Below are positions 1 through 7,690 of a stretch of 64,000 nucleotides of DNA, in pieces. Origin of the DNA: Mesorhizobium sp. NZP2298 (GTDB lineage: Bacteria > Pseudomonadota > Alphaproteobacteria > Rhizobiales > Rhizobiaceae); contig NZ_CP033365.1 of the NCBI RefSeq assembly GCF_013170825.1, positions 4,042,001-4,106,000 of the forward strand. Reading direction: 5' to 3'. The notes under the pieces are model-generated. The model had not been told where the DNA came from. It worked only from the letters and a program-made list of their open reading frames with translations, and searched no databases. Made by a program: the position numbers and the translations under genes. Position 1 is the first letter of the stretch, and every line of letters begins with the position of its first letter.

Positions 1-783
1 CTCGCTGCGCTTCCGGTGTGGGAGCGCATCGACGGCACCTATGGCTTCAAGGATTTCGCCGTCGACAGCCCGATCGGCACTTTCGGGGCGACGCAGCTCA
101 GCACCGTGTTCGGCAGCGACGGCGTTTCCCAGAACGGCAAGATCACCTACGGCATCAAGGCGTCGGGGTTGACCGTGCCGCAGCAGCTTTTGCCGAGCTG
201 GAGCGTGGCGTTGCTGCCCACCGATATCGACCTCAATTTCGGCGGTGCCAATATCGATCTCGACAGCATGGCGAAGAAGGCGATCGAAGCCTTTGATCTC
301 AATAAGAAGCCGCCGCTGTCGCCCGAGTTCGGCGACCAGCTCAAAGCCGACTTCCTGGCCAAGGCGCCGAAGGTCGTCATCGGCCACAGCACCGTGAAGA
401 ACAAGGACATGGAGATCGCGCTGGAAGGCGAGATGACAGGCTTCGGTGAAAAGCCCGACGCCAATCTTACGGTCGATGTCGCCGGCTTCGACAAGATCAT
501 GGCGCATCTGCAGGACGCCGCGAAGGCGGAGCCGGAACTGGGACAATACGTGCCCGTCGCTCTCATGGCCAAGGGTTTTGCCAAGACGCTGCCGGACGGC
601 CGTCTGGAATGGGCTGTCAGCACCAAGGCCGACGGCTCGGTCACCGTCAACGGCGTCATGCTGAAGCCCGCCGATCCGGCGGTGGACGACAGCGTCGACG
701 ATGGGGACGGTGCGGACGATAGCGGCGGCGACGACAGTGGTGGCAGCGACAATGGCGGGTCAGGGGCGAAACTGAATCCTTGA
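1..783 (+). CDS. DUF2125-like protein, C-terminal part (5' end outside window)
   Basis: The reading frame is open from base 1, so the gene starts before the window; a GTG at 16 is only an internal codon candidate. About 260 residues are visible. They alternate short beta-type stretches (TLPDGRLEWAVST, GSVTVNGVMLKP) typical of the DUF2125 family of alphaproteobacterial envelope proteins of unknown function. The last ~35 residues form a low-complexity tail very rich in Asp, Gly and Ser. A signal peptide would lie outside the window. The family call rests on overall resemblance and gene context, not on a catalytic motif, so function stays unknown. The next gene lies on the opposite strand and converges with it. 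Confidence 0.6.
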   Translation, partial: LAALPVWERIDGTYGFKDFAVDSPIGTFGATQLSTVFGSDGVSQNGKITYGIKASGLTVPQQLLPSWSVALLPTDIDLNFGGANIDLDSMAKKAIEAFDLNKKPPLSPEFGDQLKADFLAKAPKVVIGHSTVKNKDMEIALEGEMTGFGEKPDANLTVDVAGFDKIMAHLQDAAKAEPELGQYVPVALMAKGFAKTLPDGRLEWAVSTKADGSVTVNGVMLKPADPAVDDSVDDGDGADDSGGDDSGGSDNGGSGAKLNP

Positions 784-822
784 GGGCTCAGCCCTCAAGC
801 AATTTCAGGAAGGGGTCTAACG

Positions 823-1476
823 CTAGAGCCCCAGCGCGCCAGCGATCTTCGGCGCGGCTTCGTGCCAGTCCTGGACAACGATGACATCGTCCGGGACCGG
901 CGGCAGGAACGCACGCAGCGAATTGTCGGCCATCAGGTGGAAAAGATTTGCGTCGGCGACCGATTCCCGTACCGACGCCAGATTGTGCGGCTGATCGTCG
1001 ACGAAGACCACCGGCCGGCCGTTCTTGCCGCGCAGCTTGGCCACCGCCGGTCCCTTGGCCATCTCGGTGGTCAGCAGCGGATAGTCTAGGCCCAGGGCAT
1101 CGAGATGGATGCGACGCACCGCACGATGCCTGTGCGGCATGGCCGTCAGCAGTATGATTTCCGCGCGGTTGCCAAGTCCTGCCAGGGCTTGCGCCGCGCC
1201 GTCGGTGATGCTCTGCCAATCGGCTTGCGCGTCGAAGAAATCGCCCAGAAGTGCCGTGACCTCGGGCTGTTCGATCAGCCGGCCGCTCGCCGTTTCGGCT
1301 ATGTTGCCGGTCAGCCGGAAGGACGCCAGTGTCAGGCCATAGCCGCGCGACTTCAGGAAATGCGGGAAGGGGCGGATGAATTCGAGCACGACGTCGTCGA
1401 CGTCGAGCACCAGCAGCGGCCGGTCGTCGGCCGCCAGTTCCTCGATCTGGCGGGCGGTCTCCGGATCATCGCTCAT
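823..1476 (-). CDS. HAD-superfamily hydrolase-like protein
   Basis: 217 residues. Residues 21-33 carry the HAD motif I pattern hhhhDxDD (LLVLDVDDVV), with Asp25 as expected nucleophile and Asp27 as general acid. A motif II-like LLTAMPH lies in the middle and a motif IV-like VFVDDQP near residue 175, so all three phosphoryl-transfer elements are present. The substrate cannot be read from sequence; small HAD proteins of this size are usually phosphatases acting on metabolites or nucleotides. It is cytosolic, with no signal peptide. Its ATG overlaps the stop of the upstream DUF3572 gene in an ATGA arrangement (1473-1476), so the two are probably co-transcribed and translationally coupled. Confidence 0.75.
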   Translation of the reverse strand: MSDDPETARQIEELAADDRPLLVLDVDDVVLEFIRPFPHFLKSRGYGLTLASFRLTGNIAETASGRLIEQPEVTALLGDFFDAQADWQSITDGAAQALAGLGNRAEIILLTAMPHRHRAVRRIHLDALGLDYPLLTTEMAKGPAVAKLRGKNGRPVVFVDDQPHNLASVRESVADANLFHLMADNSLRAFLPPVPDDVIVVQDWHEAAPKIAGALGL

Positions 1477-1772
1477 ATGGAATGCTCATGGTTGTCGTCA
1501 CCGAGCGGCAGGGCACGCAATGCCTTGCCGACGGCCGCCGGCGGCGTGCCGGTTTCCTCGGCAAAGCGCATCAGCGTCGGCTCGTGGGCAAGAATGAATT
1601 GCAGCACGCCGGCCAGGAAACCCGGCTCGCCCGCGGCCTTGCGGATCGAATGCGCCTCTATTCCGGTGATCGCCAGAAAACGCGGCAACAGCTCCGGGTC
1701 GGAGGCAACGAAGCCCAGCGCCTTCACGGCAATGGTTTCCGCCTCTTCGCGCATTGACGCCGCGTTTGCCAT
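1473..1772 (-). CDS. DUF3572 family protein
   Basis: 99 residues from ATG 1772. A TTG five codons upstream (1787) is also in frame, but the ATG has an AAGG a few bases before it. The protein is all-helical, with acidic and Ala-rich helices and a conserved-looking centre (EAHSIRKAAGEPGFLAGVL). It resembles the DUF3572 family of small alphaproteobacterial proteins often found beside divK. Function is unknown. It overlaps the HAD gene by four bases. The region between it and divK on the other strand (1773-2019) carries the divergent control region, including a GAGTC site (GANTC, the CcrM methylation sequence) near 1796-1800. Confidence 0.7.
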   Translation of the reverse strand: MANAASMREEAETIAVKALGFVASDPELLPRFLAITGIEAHSIRKAAGEPGFLAGVLQFILAHEPTLMRFAEETGTPPAAVGKALRALPLGDDNHEHSI

Positions 1773-2019
1773 CACTACCTTCTGCAATGTGGAATGAGTC
1801 TCTCCGCAGTAATGGCAAGAATTGCTTGCGGCAAGCCTTTACAGCGCGGCGCGCCTTTTGGACGCGCAGTGAGGCGAAGTGGAATTCGCGCTGTTTTGCA
1901 GCCCGAGGGTTTCCGTTTCGTCAATCATATTGCCGTATAGTGAAGCAGGGTTTGGTGCGTTCAACCAGGGGCGCATGACGGCCACCTTCGAGCGGAAGGA
2001 CGGCCGGGACGGGATGTCG

Positions 2020-2391
2020 ATGCCTAAGAAGGTCATGATTGTCGAGGACAATGAGCTCAACATGAAGCTCTTTCGGGACCTCATAGAAGCGAGCGGCTAC
2101 GAGACGGTGCGCACCCGCAATGGCCTGGAGGCGCTGGATCTGGCGCGCAAGCACCGGCCCGATCTTATCCTGATGGACATCCAGCTGCCCGAAGTGTCGG
2201 GGCTGGAAGTGACCAAATGGCTGAAGGAAGATGACGATCTGCACGTCATTCCGGTCATCGCGGTGACGGCCTTCGCCATGAAGGGCGATGAGGAACGCAT
2301 CCGCCAGGGCGGCTGCGAGGCCTATATTTCGAAACCGATCTCGGTGCCGCGTTTCATCGAGACCATCAAATCCTATCTGGGCGATGCCTGA
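2020..2391 (+). CDS. divK: Single-domain response regulator DivK
   Basis: 123 residues, a lone receiver domain. It controls cell polarity and CtrA activity in alphaproteobacteria with the kinases DivJ and PleC. The acidic pair is E9-D10, the phospho-acceptor is D53 ([10 protein letters not shown]), the switch Thr is in [17 protein letters not shown], and the Lys is in YISKPIS. The start at 2020 (MPKK) puts the phospho-Asp at residue 53, as in Caulobacter DivK. An ATG at 2014 would add two residues; the longer frame back to 1879 shows no homology. pleD follows after 33 bp, the usual divK-pleD operon. The match to DivK is strong throughout, including [12 protein letters not shown]. Confidence 0.95.
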   Translation: MPKKVMIVEDNELNMKLFRDLIEASGYETVRTRNGLEALDLARKHRPDLILMDIQLPEVSGLEVTKWLKEDDDLHVIPVIAVTAFAMKGDEERIRQGGCEAYISKPISVPRFIETIKSYLGDA

Positions 2392-2424
2392 TGTGCCCTT
2401 CCAGCCGAGCCGGAGCCTTGTGAA

Positions 2425-3798
2425 ATGACCGCGCGGATCCTCGTCGTCGACGACATCCCTGCCAATGTGAGGCTGCTGGAGGTCCGGCTGCTGGCCGAAT
2501 ATTTCGAGGTGCTGACCGCCAGCAACGGGCCCGACGCGATCGAGACCTGCGAGAACGGCAAGGTCGATGTCGTGCTGCTCGACGTGATGATGCCCGACAT
2601 GGACGGGTTCGAGGTCTGCCGCAGGCTTAAGAGCGATCCTGCGACGTCGCACATCCCGGTGGTGATGATCACCGCGCTCGACCAAGTGTCCGACCGTGTG
2701 CGCGGGCTGGAGGCCGGCGCGGACGATTTCCTGACCAAACCGGTCAACGACCTGCAGCTGATGACACGCGTGAAGAGCCTGGTCCGGTTGAAGTCGCTGA
2801 CCGACGAGCTCCGGCTGCGGGCCTCGACGACGCGCAATATCGGCATCGAGGAACTGCTCAGCCGCAATTTCGCGTCCGAGGACACGACGCCGAAAGTGCT
2901 GTTGATCGATGAGCGCAAATCATCGGTCGAGCGCATCCAGAAGATGCTGCGCGACCGCGCCGATCTCGACGTGACCGGTGATCCGCATGCCGGGTTCTTC
3001 CAGGCGGCCGAAAATCCCTATGAATGCGTGATGATCTCGACGGCCTTTGCTGATTTCGATCCGCTTCGGCTCTGCTCGCAATTGCGCTCGCTCGACCGCA
3101 CCCGTTTCGTCCCAATCATCCTTCTGGCGGAGGAGGGCGAGGAGGAGCGCATCATCCGCGGCCTCGAACTCGGCATCAACGACTATCTGATGCGGCCGAT
3201 CGATCAGCAAGAACTGACGGCGCGGCTGCGCACGCAGGTGCGTCGCAAGCGCTACAACGACCAATTGCGCGCCAGCGTCACCCAGACCATCGAAATGGCG
3301 GTGACGGACGGCCTGACCGGGCTGCACAACCGCCGCTACCTCGACAGCCATCTGCAGACACTGTTCGACCGCGCCGTGGCGCGGCGCCGGCCGCTGTCGG
3401 TGATGATCACCGACCTCGACCGCTTCAAGTCGATCAACGACGCGCACGGCCATGATGGCGGCGACGAGGTGCTGCGGGAATTCGCCCGGCGGCTGCGCAA
3501 GAATGTCAGGGGTATCGACCTTGCCTGCCGTTTTGGTGGCGAGGAGTTCGTGGTGGTGATGCCGGACACTGATGGTGCGGTCGCCGAAAAAGTGGCCGAA
3601 CGCATCCGCGCCGAAATCGCCCAGCAGCCCTTCGCCATCGGTACCGACGGCAAGACGATCGAGGTTACCGTCAGCGTTGGCGTGTCGTCGGTGCTGAAGG
3701 GTGTGGATACGGTGGCTGCGCTGATGAAGCGCGCCGATCTCGCGCTTTACGAAGCCAAGAGCGGCGGCCGCAACCGCGTCGTTGCCAAGGCGGCGTGA
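2425..3798 (+). CDS. pleD: Response regulator diguanylate cyclase PleD
   Basis: 457 residues: receiver domain 1 (about 1-125, phospho-Asp53 in VVLLDVMMPDMDG), adaptor receiver domain 2 (about 155-280), and a GGDEF domain (about 290-455). The active-site signature is GGEEF at 371-375, with a metal-binding Asp in ITDLDRFKS near 330. The c-di-GMP inhibitory site RxxD is intact (R362-G-I-D365, six residues before the signature), so product inhibition is expected. PleD makes c-di-GMP after phosphorylation and drives polar development and motility changes. It sits 33 bp behind divK. In many relatives rpmG follows directly; here about 10 kb of other genes intervene. Confidence 0.96.
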   Translation: MTARILVVDDIPANVRLLEVRLLAEYFEVLTASNGPDAIETCENGKVDVVLLDVMMPDMDGFEVCRRLKSDPATSHIPVVMITALDQVSDRVRGLEAGADDFLTKPVNDLQLMTRVKSLVRLKSLTDELRLRASTTRNIGIEELLSRNFASEDTTPKVLLIDERKSSVERIQKMLRDRADLDVTGDPHAGFFQAAENPYECVMISTAFADFDPLRLCSQLRSLDRTRFVPIILLAEEGEEERIIRGLELGINDYLMRPIDQQELTARLRTQVRRKRYNDQLRASVTQTIEMAVTDGLTGLHNRRYLDSHLQTLFDRAVARRRPLSVMITDLDRFKSINDAHGHDGGDEVLREFARRLRKNVRGIDLACRFGGEEFVVVMPDTDGAVAEKVAERIRAEIAQQPFAIGTDGKTIEVTVSVGVSSVLKGVDTVAALMKRADLALYEAKSGGRNRVVAKAA

Positions 3799-3894
3799 CC
3801 CTGCGCGCCTGATTGTTCGGTCAATCCAACAAGGTTAGCTATTTACCTTAATCCAAGCGATTCGCGAGCCTTGGTTAAGAAACTGTTGATTTTC

Positions 3895-4035
3895 CTAAGC
3901 CCGTGCGCAAATGTGGAGGGGAAGACGAAGCCGGCGCGAGGGTAGATAGCCGGCTCGATCCCTGAAATACCCCATGATGCTCAGGTCCGCCGCATCTCCT
4001 GGGTCCGTGGGGTCGGCCGGCCGGCGCTGGCACAT
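3895..4035 (-). CDS. Possible 46-residue small protein
   Basis: On the minus strand GAGGAGG stands six bases before ATG (4033-4035), an ideal Shine-Dalgarno spacing. The 46 codons that follow encode a basic, Arg/Pro-rich peptide (starts MCQRRPADPT, ends HICARA) with Cys at positions 2 and 43. No family is recognised. The same bases read on the plus strand contain an anti-Shine-Dalgarno sequence, so the signal could instead belong to a plus-strand small RNA that ends at the terminator at 4095-4118. Only one of the two readings need be real. Confidence 0.3.
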   Translation of the reverse strand: MCQRRPADPTDPGDAADLSIMGYFRDRAGYLPSRRLRLPLHICARA

Positions 4036-4094
4036 AGTGGCCTCCTCGTACCGCTGCCAACCGCCGACCGGCCCCCTTTGTTTCAAGACTGCGT

Positions 4095-4118
4095 AAAAGC
4101 CCCGAAAGGGGCTTTTTT
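4095..4118 (+). terminator. Rho-independent terminator
   Basis: AAAAGCCCC, a GAAA loop, then GGGGC followed by six T. The stem has five G-C pairs extended by A-T pairs. The plus strand has the T-run expected of an intrinsic terminator; the minus strand also ends in TTTT, so it may work both ways. It lies 300 bases after pleD, too far for a simple pleD terminator unless there is a long 3' UTR or a separate small RNA in between. Confidence 0.75.
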
Positions 4119-4320
4119 CATGGGCGGGAAAATCTGAATAACGCTTACGCGGCTTCAACTGCGGCGGCGCGACTGCGCGCCGCCATTCTGAGCTGTCGTT
4201 CATCCAAGGCCAGGAGAGCACCTCTCTCTATTTCATACATATGGCGCACAAGGGGCTTGCGGCAAGACCCGCCTGTTTTCGTAAAACCGCGGCCTAAGCC
4301 AGCGGAAACGGGAGATGATA

Positions 4321-5811
4321 ATGGGTGTTGTGTCGTCAGGAGGCGGTCGGGATCATGCTGTGGTCATCGTCGGGGCCGGTCCGACCGGGCTGATGCTGGC
4401 CGGCGAACTCGCTTTGGCCGGTATCGATGTCGCCATCGTCGAGCGGCGCCCGACCCAGGAGCTGGCCGGCTTGCGCGCGGGCGGCCTGCACGCACGCACC
4501 ATCGAGGTTCTCGATCAGCGCGGAATTGCCGACCGGTTTCTCTCGCGCGGGCAGCGCTTCCCGACCGTCGGGTTCCACATGATCCGTTTGGACATCAGCG
4601 ACTTTCCCAGCCGGCACAACTATCTGCTGGCGCTGCGACAAAACCATATCGAACGGATATTGGCCGACTGGATCGACGAGTTGGGGGTGCCAATCTATCG
4701 CGGGCAGGAAGTCACTGACTTCGCGCAGGATGATGACGGTGTCCACCTGGATTTGTCCGGCGGCCAACCCTTGAGGGCGCAATACCTCGTCGGCTGCGAC
4801 GGAGGACGCAGCACGATCCGCAAGGCGGCGGGCATTGAGTTCGCCGGATGGGATCCGACGATGAGCTGGATGATCGCCGAGGTCGAGATGTCCAGGGAAC
4901 CGGCATTGGGCTTTCGCAACGACGCCTACGGCATTCATGCGATAGGCAAGATCGAGGATAGCGACAGGGTGGGTGTCGTGCTGACCGAGAGGCAGCTGAC
5001 CATCGGCGGCGAGCCGACGCTGAACGATCTCAGCGAGGCACTTGTCGCTGTCTACGGCACCGATTTCGGGGTCCACAGCCCGACCTGGCTCTCTCGCTTC
5101 ACCGACATGACACGTCAGGCCGCCGCCTACCGCGACAGACGTGTCCTTCTGGCCGGCGACGCCGCGCACATTCATCCTCCGATGGGCGGGCAGGGGCTCA
5201 ATATCGGCGTGCAGGACGCGGTCAATCTGGGATGGAAGCTGGCCCAGGTGGTCAAGCGGATCTCACCGGAAAGCTTGCTCGACACCTACCACGCCGAGCG
5301 CCATCCTGTCGCCGCCCGCGTGTTGCGCAACACCATGGCGCAGGTCGCGCTTCGCCGCACGGATGACCGCACCAAGGCCTTGAGCGATACGATGACCGAG
5401 TTGCTCGGCATGGAAGAGCCGCGCAAACGGATCGCCGCGGAGATGTCCGGCCTGGGTATCCGCTACGATCTCGGCGAGGGCCACCCGTTGCTTGGGCGGC
5501 GGATGCCCGACCTCGACCTTGTCACAGGCCGCGGTCCGGCGCGGGTCTTCAGCCTGCTGCACGATGCCCGGCCGGTGCTCCTCAACGTTGGTGAACCGGG
5601 CTGGCCGGACATTACGCCCTGGGCGGATCGGGTCCGCCAGATCGAGGCTGGATATGACGGCATCTGGGAGCTACCGGCCCTCGGGACGGTCGCCGCGCCC
5701 GATGCCGTCTTGATCCGGCCGGATGGATATGTGGCCTGGGTCGGGGCTGGAGCCCAAATGGGGTTGGCCGACGCGCTGACCGCTTGGTTCGGGCCGCCCA
5801 CCGCGCGTTAG
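4321..5811 (+). CDS. FAD-dependent aromatic monooxygenase, rifampicin monooxygenase (Rox)-like
   Basis: 496 residues from ATG 4321. GGGAG at 4310-4314 is correctly spaced for this ATG but abuts the ATG at 4315. Class A flavoprotein hydroxylase (pfam01494 type): GAGPTG at 18-23 binds the FAD ADP moiety, the DG motif is GCDGGRSTIRK near 160, and the GD motif is LLAGDAAHIHPPMGGQGLN near 280. A thioredoxin-like C-terminal domain ends the protein. Long stretches (TDFGVHSPTWLSRF, GIRYDLGEGHPLLGRR, the final VAWVG) match my recollection of Rox, which hydroxylates and opens rifamycins. The true substrate may be another polyketide or phenol. It is cytosolic and uses NAD(P)H. It converges with the GlxA-type regulator. 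Confidence 0.85.
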   Translation: MGVVSSGGGRDHAVVIVGAGPTGLMLAGELALAGIDVAIVERRPTQELAGLRAGGLHARTIEVLDQRGIADRFLSRGQRFPTVGFHMIRLDISDFPSRHNYLLALRQNHIERILADWIDELGVPIYRGQEVTDFAQDDDGVHLDLSGGQPLRAQYLVGCDGGRSTIRKAAGIEFAGWDPTMSWMIAEVEMSREPALGFRNDAYGIHAIGKIEDSDRVGVVLTERQLTIGGEPTLNDLSEALVAVYGTDFGVHSPTWLSRFTDMTRQAAAYRDRRVLLAGDAAHIHPPMGGQGLNIGVQDAVNLGWKLAQVVKRISPESLLDTYHAERHPVAARVLRNTMAQVALRRTDDRTKALSDTMTELLGMEEPRKRIAAEMSGLGIRYDLGEGHPLLGRRMPDLDLVTGRGPARVFSLLHDARPVLLNVGEPGWPDITPWADRVRQIEAGYDGIWELPALGTVAAPDAVLIRPDGYVAWVGAGAQMGLADALTAWFGPPTAR

Positions 5812-5818
5812 GCTTGCG

Positions 5819-6766
5819 TCAGAAGCGTTCGCGATAATCGCGCGGGTTTGTGCCGAGGACACGTAAAAAACCGCGCCGCATCGTCTCTTCCGATCCGAAG
5901 CCGCAGCGGCGGGCCGTCTGGTTGACGGCCTCGCCCCGTTCCAGCATCCGTCGCGCCGCCTCGATGCGGATCTCCTCGACCGCGCGCGCAGGCGTGCGGC
6001 CCGTTGCCTCCCGATAGTGCCTGGAGAAGCTGCGCGGGCTCATATTGGCGCGCTCGGCCAGGTTCGGCAGCGAAAGGTCGCCGTCCATATTGTCCTGGAT
6101 CCAGCCATGCAGCCGGTCGAAGCGTTCGTCGCCTAGCTGCAGCTTGAGCGTCTGGCTGAACTGCGCCTGGCCACCGGGGCGCTTCAGGAAGACAACCAGT
6201 TCGCGCGCCACGGCAAGCGCCACGCGCCGGCCAAGGTCGGCCTCGACGAAGGAAAGGGCGAGATCGATGCCCGCCGTCACGCCTGCCGACGTCCACACAT
6301 TGCCGTCACGGATGAAAATCGGATCGGGTTCGAGGCGGACCGCCGGAAAGCGCCGCGCGAATTCGGCGCAGCGTCCCCAGTGGGTAACGGCACGCCTGCC
6401 GTCGAGCAGGCCCGCCGTCGCCAGCAGCATGGCGCCACTGCAGACGGAGGCTGTTCGCGTGGCGTCGTGCGAGCGGCCGGTCACCCAATCGATCAGCCCG
6501 GGGTCCTCACAGGCCGCGTTGACGCCCCATCCACCAGGCACGATCAGCGTGTCGATCCCTGGCCCGTGTGCCGGCAACGCCGCCGCCTCCAGCGCGAGAC
6601 CGGCCGATGTCCTGATCCGCGGCGAGGCGGCGACGACCGTGACCTCGTAGGGGGCGGCTTCGCCGGTCTGCGTCCTGAAATCGTTGGCGCTGGCGAAGAC
6701 CTGAAGCGGTCCGCTGACATCGAGGAGCTGGACATCGGGATAGGCAAGGATTTCGATACGGCGCAT
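5819..6766 (-). CDS. GlxA family transcriptional regulator (DJ-1/PfpI domain + AraC HTH)
   Basis: 315 residues from ATG 6766 (MRRIEILAYPDVQLLDVSGP). Residues 1-170 form a DJ-1/PfpI-like sensor domain with the nucleophile elbow SVCSGAMLLATAGLLDG. Residues 215-315 form an AraC/XylS double HTH (MSPRSFSRHYREATGRTPA, then GFGSEETMRRGFLRVLG). Such proteins activate nearby catabolic or detoxification genes in response to unknown small ligands. The frame stays open upstream to 7420, but that extension lies antisense to the next gene and has no homology. It is divergent from the isonitrile hydratase-like gene across 90 bp, so it probably controls that gene and perhaps the flavin monooxygenase. Confidence 0.9.
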   Translation of the reverse strand: MRRIEILAYPDVQLLDVSGPLQVFASANDFRTQTGEAAPYEVTVVAASPRIRTSAGLALEAAALPAHGPGIDTLIVPGGWGVNAACEDPGLIDWVTGRSHDATRTASVCSGAMLLATAGLLDGRRAVTHWGRCAEFARRFPAVRLEPDPIFIRDGNVWTSAGVTAGIDLALSFVEADLGRRVALAVARELVVFLKRPGGQAQFSQTLKLQLGDERFDRLHGWIQDNMDGDLSLPNLAERANMSPRSFSRHYREATGRTPARAVEEIRIEAARRMLERGEAVNQTARRCGFGSEETMRRGFLRVLGTNPRDYRERF

Positions 6767-6856
6767 GGCGATTTTTGGCTTGAAACGAGGGGTGATTGGC
6801 GATCGTGCCAAAGCATGGTGCCTTAGATTGGCCGGAGTCAACCTATGGAGAGTTCC
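6767..6856. promoter_or_regulatory. Divergent promoter region between the GlxA-type regulator and the inhA-like gene
   Basis: Ninety bases separate the two divergent start codons. GGAG at 6847-6850 is six bases before ATG 6857 and sets the start of the rightward gene. No consensus promoter boxes stand out. By position it must hold both promoters and probably the operator of the AraC-type regulator. Confidence 0.5.
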
Positions 6857-7558
6857 ATGACCCTTCGCTTCGGCATCCTCGTCTTCCCCAATGTCCAGCA
6901 GCTCGACCTCACCGGCCCTTATGAAGTCCTGGCATCGGCAAAGAGCGCCGAGGTGGAATTGATCTGGAAGGATCGCAATCCGGTGATGTCGTCGACGCGA
7001 CTGTGCCTGAGTCCGACGGCGACCTTTGACGATTGCCCTCCTCTCGATGTGCTGTGCATTCCGGGTGGAGGCGGCGTCAACGCGCTGCTGGAGGATCAGG
7101 CCGTGCTCGACTTCGTGCGGGAGCGCGCGGCTCAGGCCCGCTACGTCACCTCGGTGTGCAGCGGTGCCCTGGTGCTGGGTGCAGCCGGCCTGCTCAAAGG
7201 CAAGCGGGCGACGACGCATTGGTACGCGCATGATTTCCTCGCCGAGTTCGGTGCCATCCCAGTCGACGAGCGAATTGTCGAGGACGGAAACTTGATAACC
7301 GCGGGCGGCGTCACCTCGGGGATCGACTTCGGCCTCGCCCTTGTCGCCAGGTTTCTCGGTCAGGCCGAGGCCGAAACGGTGCAGCTCTCGCTCGAATACG
7401 CCCCGGCGCCTCCGTTCCAATCGGGCACGCCCGCACAGGCTTCGCCTTCCGTGCTGGCGGAAGCAAAGGAGCGGCTCGCAGGTTCAAGGCGGGTTCGCGA
7501 GGCCATGTTCGCGCGCTGGCGCGCCACCACCGCCACGCCGGCGCGAAGCCACGCTTGA
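6857..7558 (+). CDS. inhA: DJ-1/PfpI family protein, isonitrile hydratase (InhA)-like
   Basis: 233 residues from ATG 6857; an in-frame ATG at 6845 lacks a good ribosome-binding site. The nucleophile elbow SVCSGALVLGAAGLLKG puts Cys at position 101 and an Asp at 17 (QLDLTGPYEV). These positions match the catalytic Cys101 and Asp17 that I recall for pseudomonad isocyanide hydratase, which turns isonitriles into N-substituted formamides. The residue after Cys101 is Ser where the pseudomonad enzyme has Thr, a mild change. ATTHW and the GGVTSGIDFGLAL helix are typical of the family. It is cytosolic. The divergent GlxA-type regulator shares the fold. Another DJ-1 activity cannot be excluded. Confidence 0.78.
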   Translation: MTLRFGILVFPNVQQLDLTGPYEVLASAKSAEVELIWKDRNPVMSSTRLCLSPTATFDDCPPLDVLCIPGGGGVNALLEDQAVLDFVRERAAQARYVTSVCSGALVLGAAGLLKGKRATTHWYAHDFLAEFGAIPVDERIVEDGNLITAGGVTSGIDFGLALVARFLGQAEAETVQLSLEYAPAPPFQSGTPAQASPSVLAEAKERLAGSRRVREAMFARWRATTATPARSHA

Positions 7559-7567
7559 GCTGACGGG

Positions 7568-7597
7568 CCGAACGCGCGCCATGGCGCGCGCGTTCGG
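7568..7597. terminator. GC-rich hairpin after the inhA-like gene
   Basis: Twelve-base arms CCGAACGCGCGC (7568-7579) and GCGCGCGTTCGG (7586-7597) flank a six-base loop. It lies ten bases after the stop codon. There is no T-run, so it may act as a Rho-assisted terminator or simply stabilise the 3' end. Confidence 0.5.
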
Positions 7598-7616
7598 TCT
7601 GTCCCCGTTTCGGCTG

Positions 7617-7664
7617 TTGACACATCTCTCCGTCTGTGCAGAAATTGGTTGGACCATTGGACCA
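7617..7664 (+). promoter_or_regulatory. Promoter and likely operator of the GntR operon
   Basis: TTGACA (7617-7622), 17 bases, then a weak -10 AGAAAT (7640-7645). Immediately downstream lies TTGGACCA twice in direct repeat (7649-7656 and 7657-7664); the first copy overlaps the inverted repeat TGGT-TGG-ACCA (7646-7656). An inverted TGGT/ACCA core is typical of FadR-subfamily GntR operators, and its place at the transcription start suits autorepression. Confidence 0.5.
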
Positions 7665-7690
7665 CTTGTGCATCGCTTCGGGGAGGAAGT

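Larger units (their letters stand above)
3799..4320 (+). other. Gene-poor region downstream of pleD
   Basis: About 520 bases without a clear gene. It holds an A/T-rich stretch (3820-3895), a minus-strand 46-codon ORF with a strong ribosome-binding site (3895-4035), a hairpin terminator (4095-4118), and a second hairpin-prone GC stretch at 4165-4185 (GGCGGCGCG and CGCGCCGCC). On the plus strand, CCTCCTC at 4041-4047 is an anti-Shine-Dalgarno sequence of the kind found in loops of some rhizobial small RNAs. It forms the left edge of the accessory block. Confidence 0.6.

Noticed and set aside
784..822. Possible extra small gene between the first two genes
   Set aside because: Only 39 bases, with no start codon and ribosome-binding site; it is simply a convergent gap.
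6767..7420. A 218-residue N-terminal extension of the GlxA-type regulator on the minus strand
   Set aside because: It lies antisense to the isonitrile hydratase-like gene, shows no family features, and MRRIEILAYPD at 6766 is the usual start of the DJ-1 domain.
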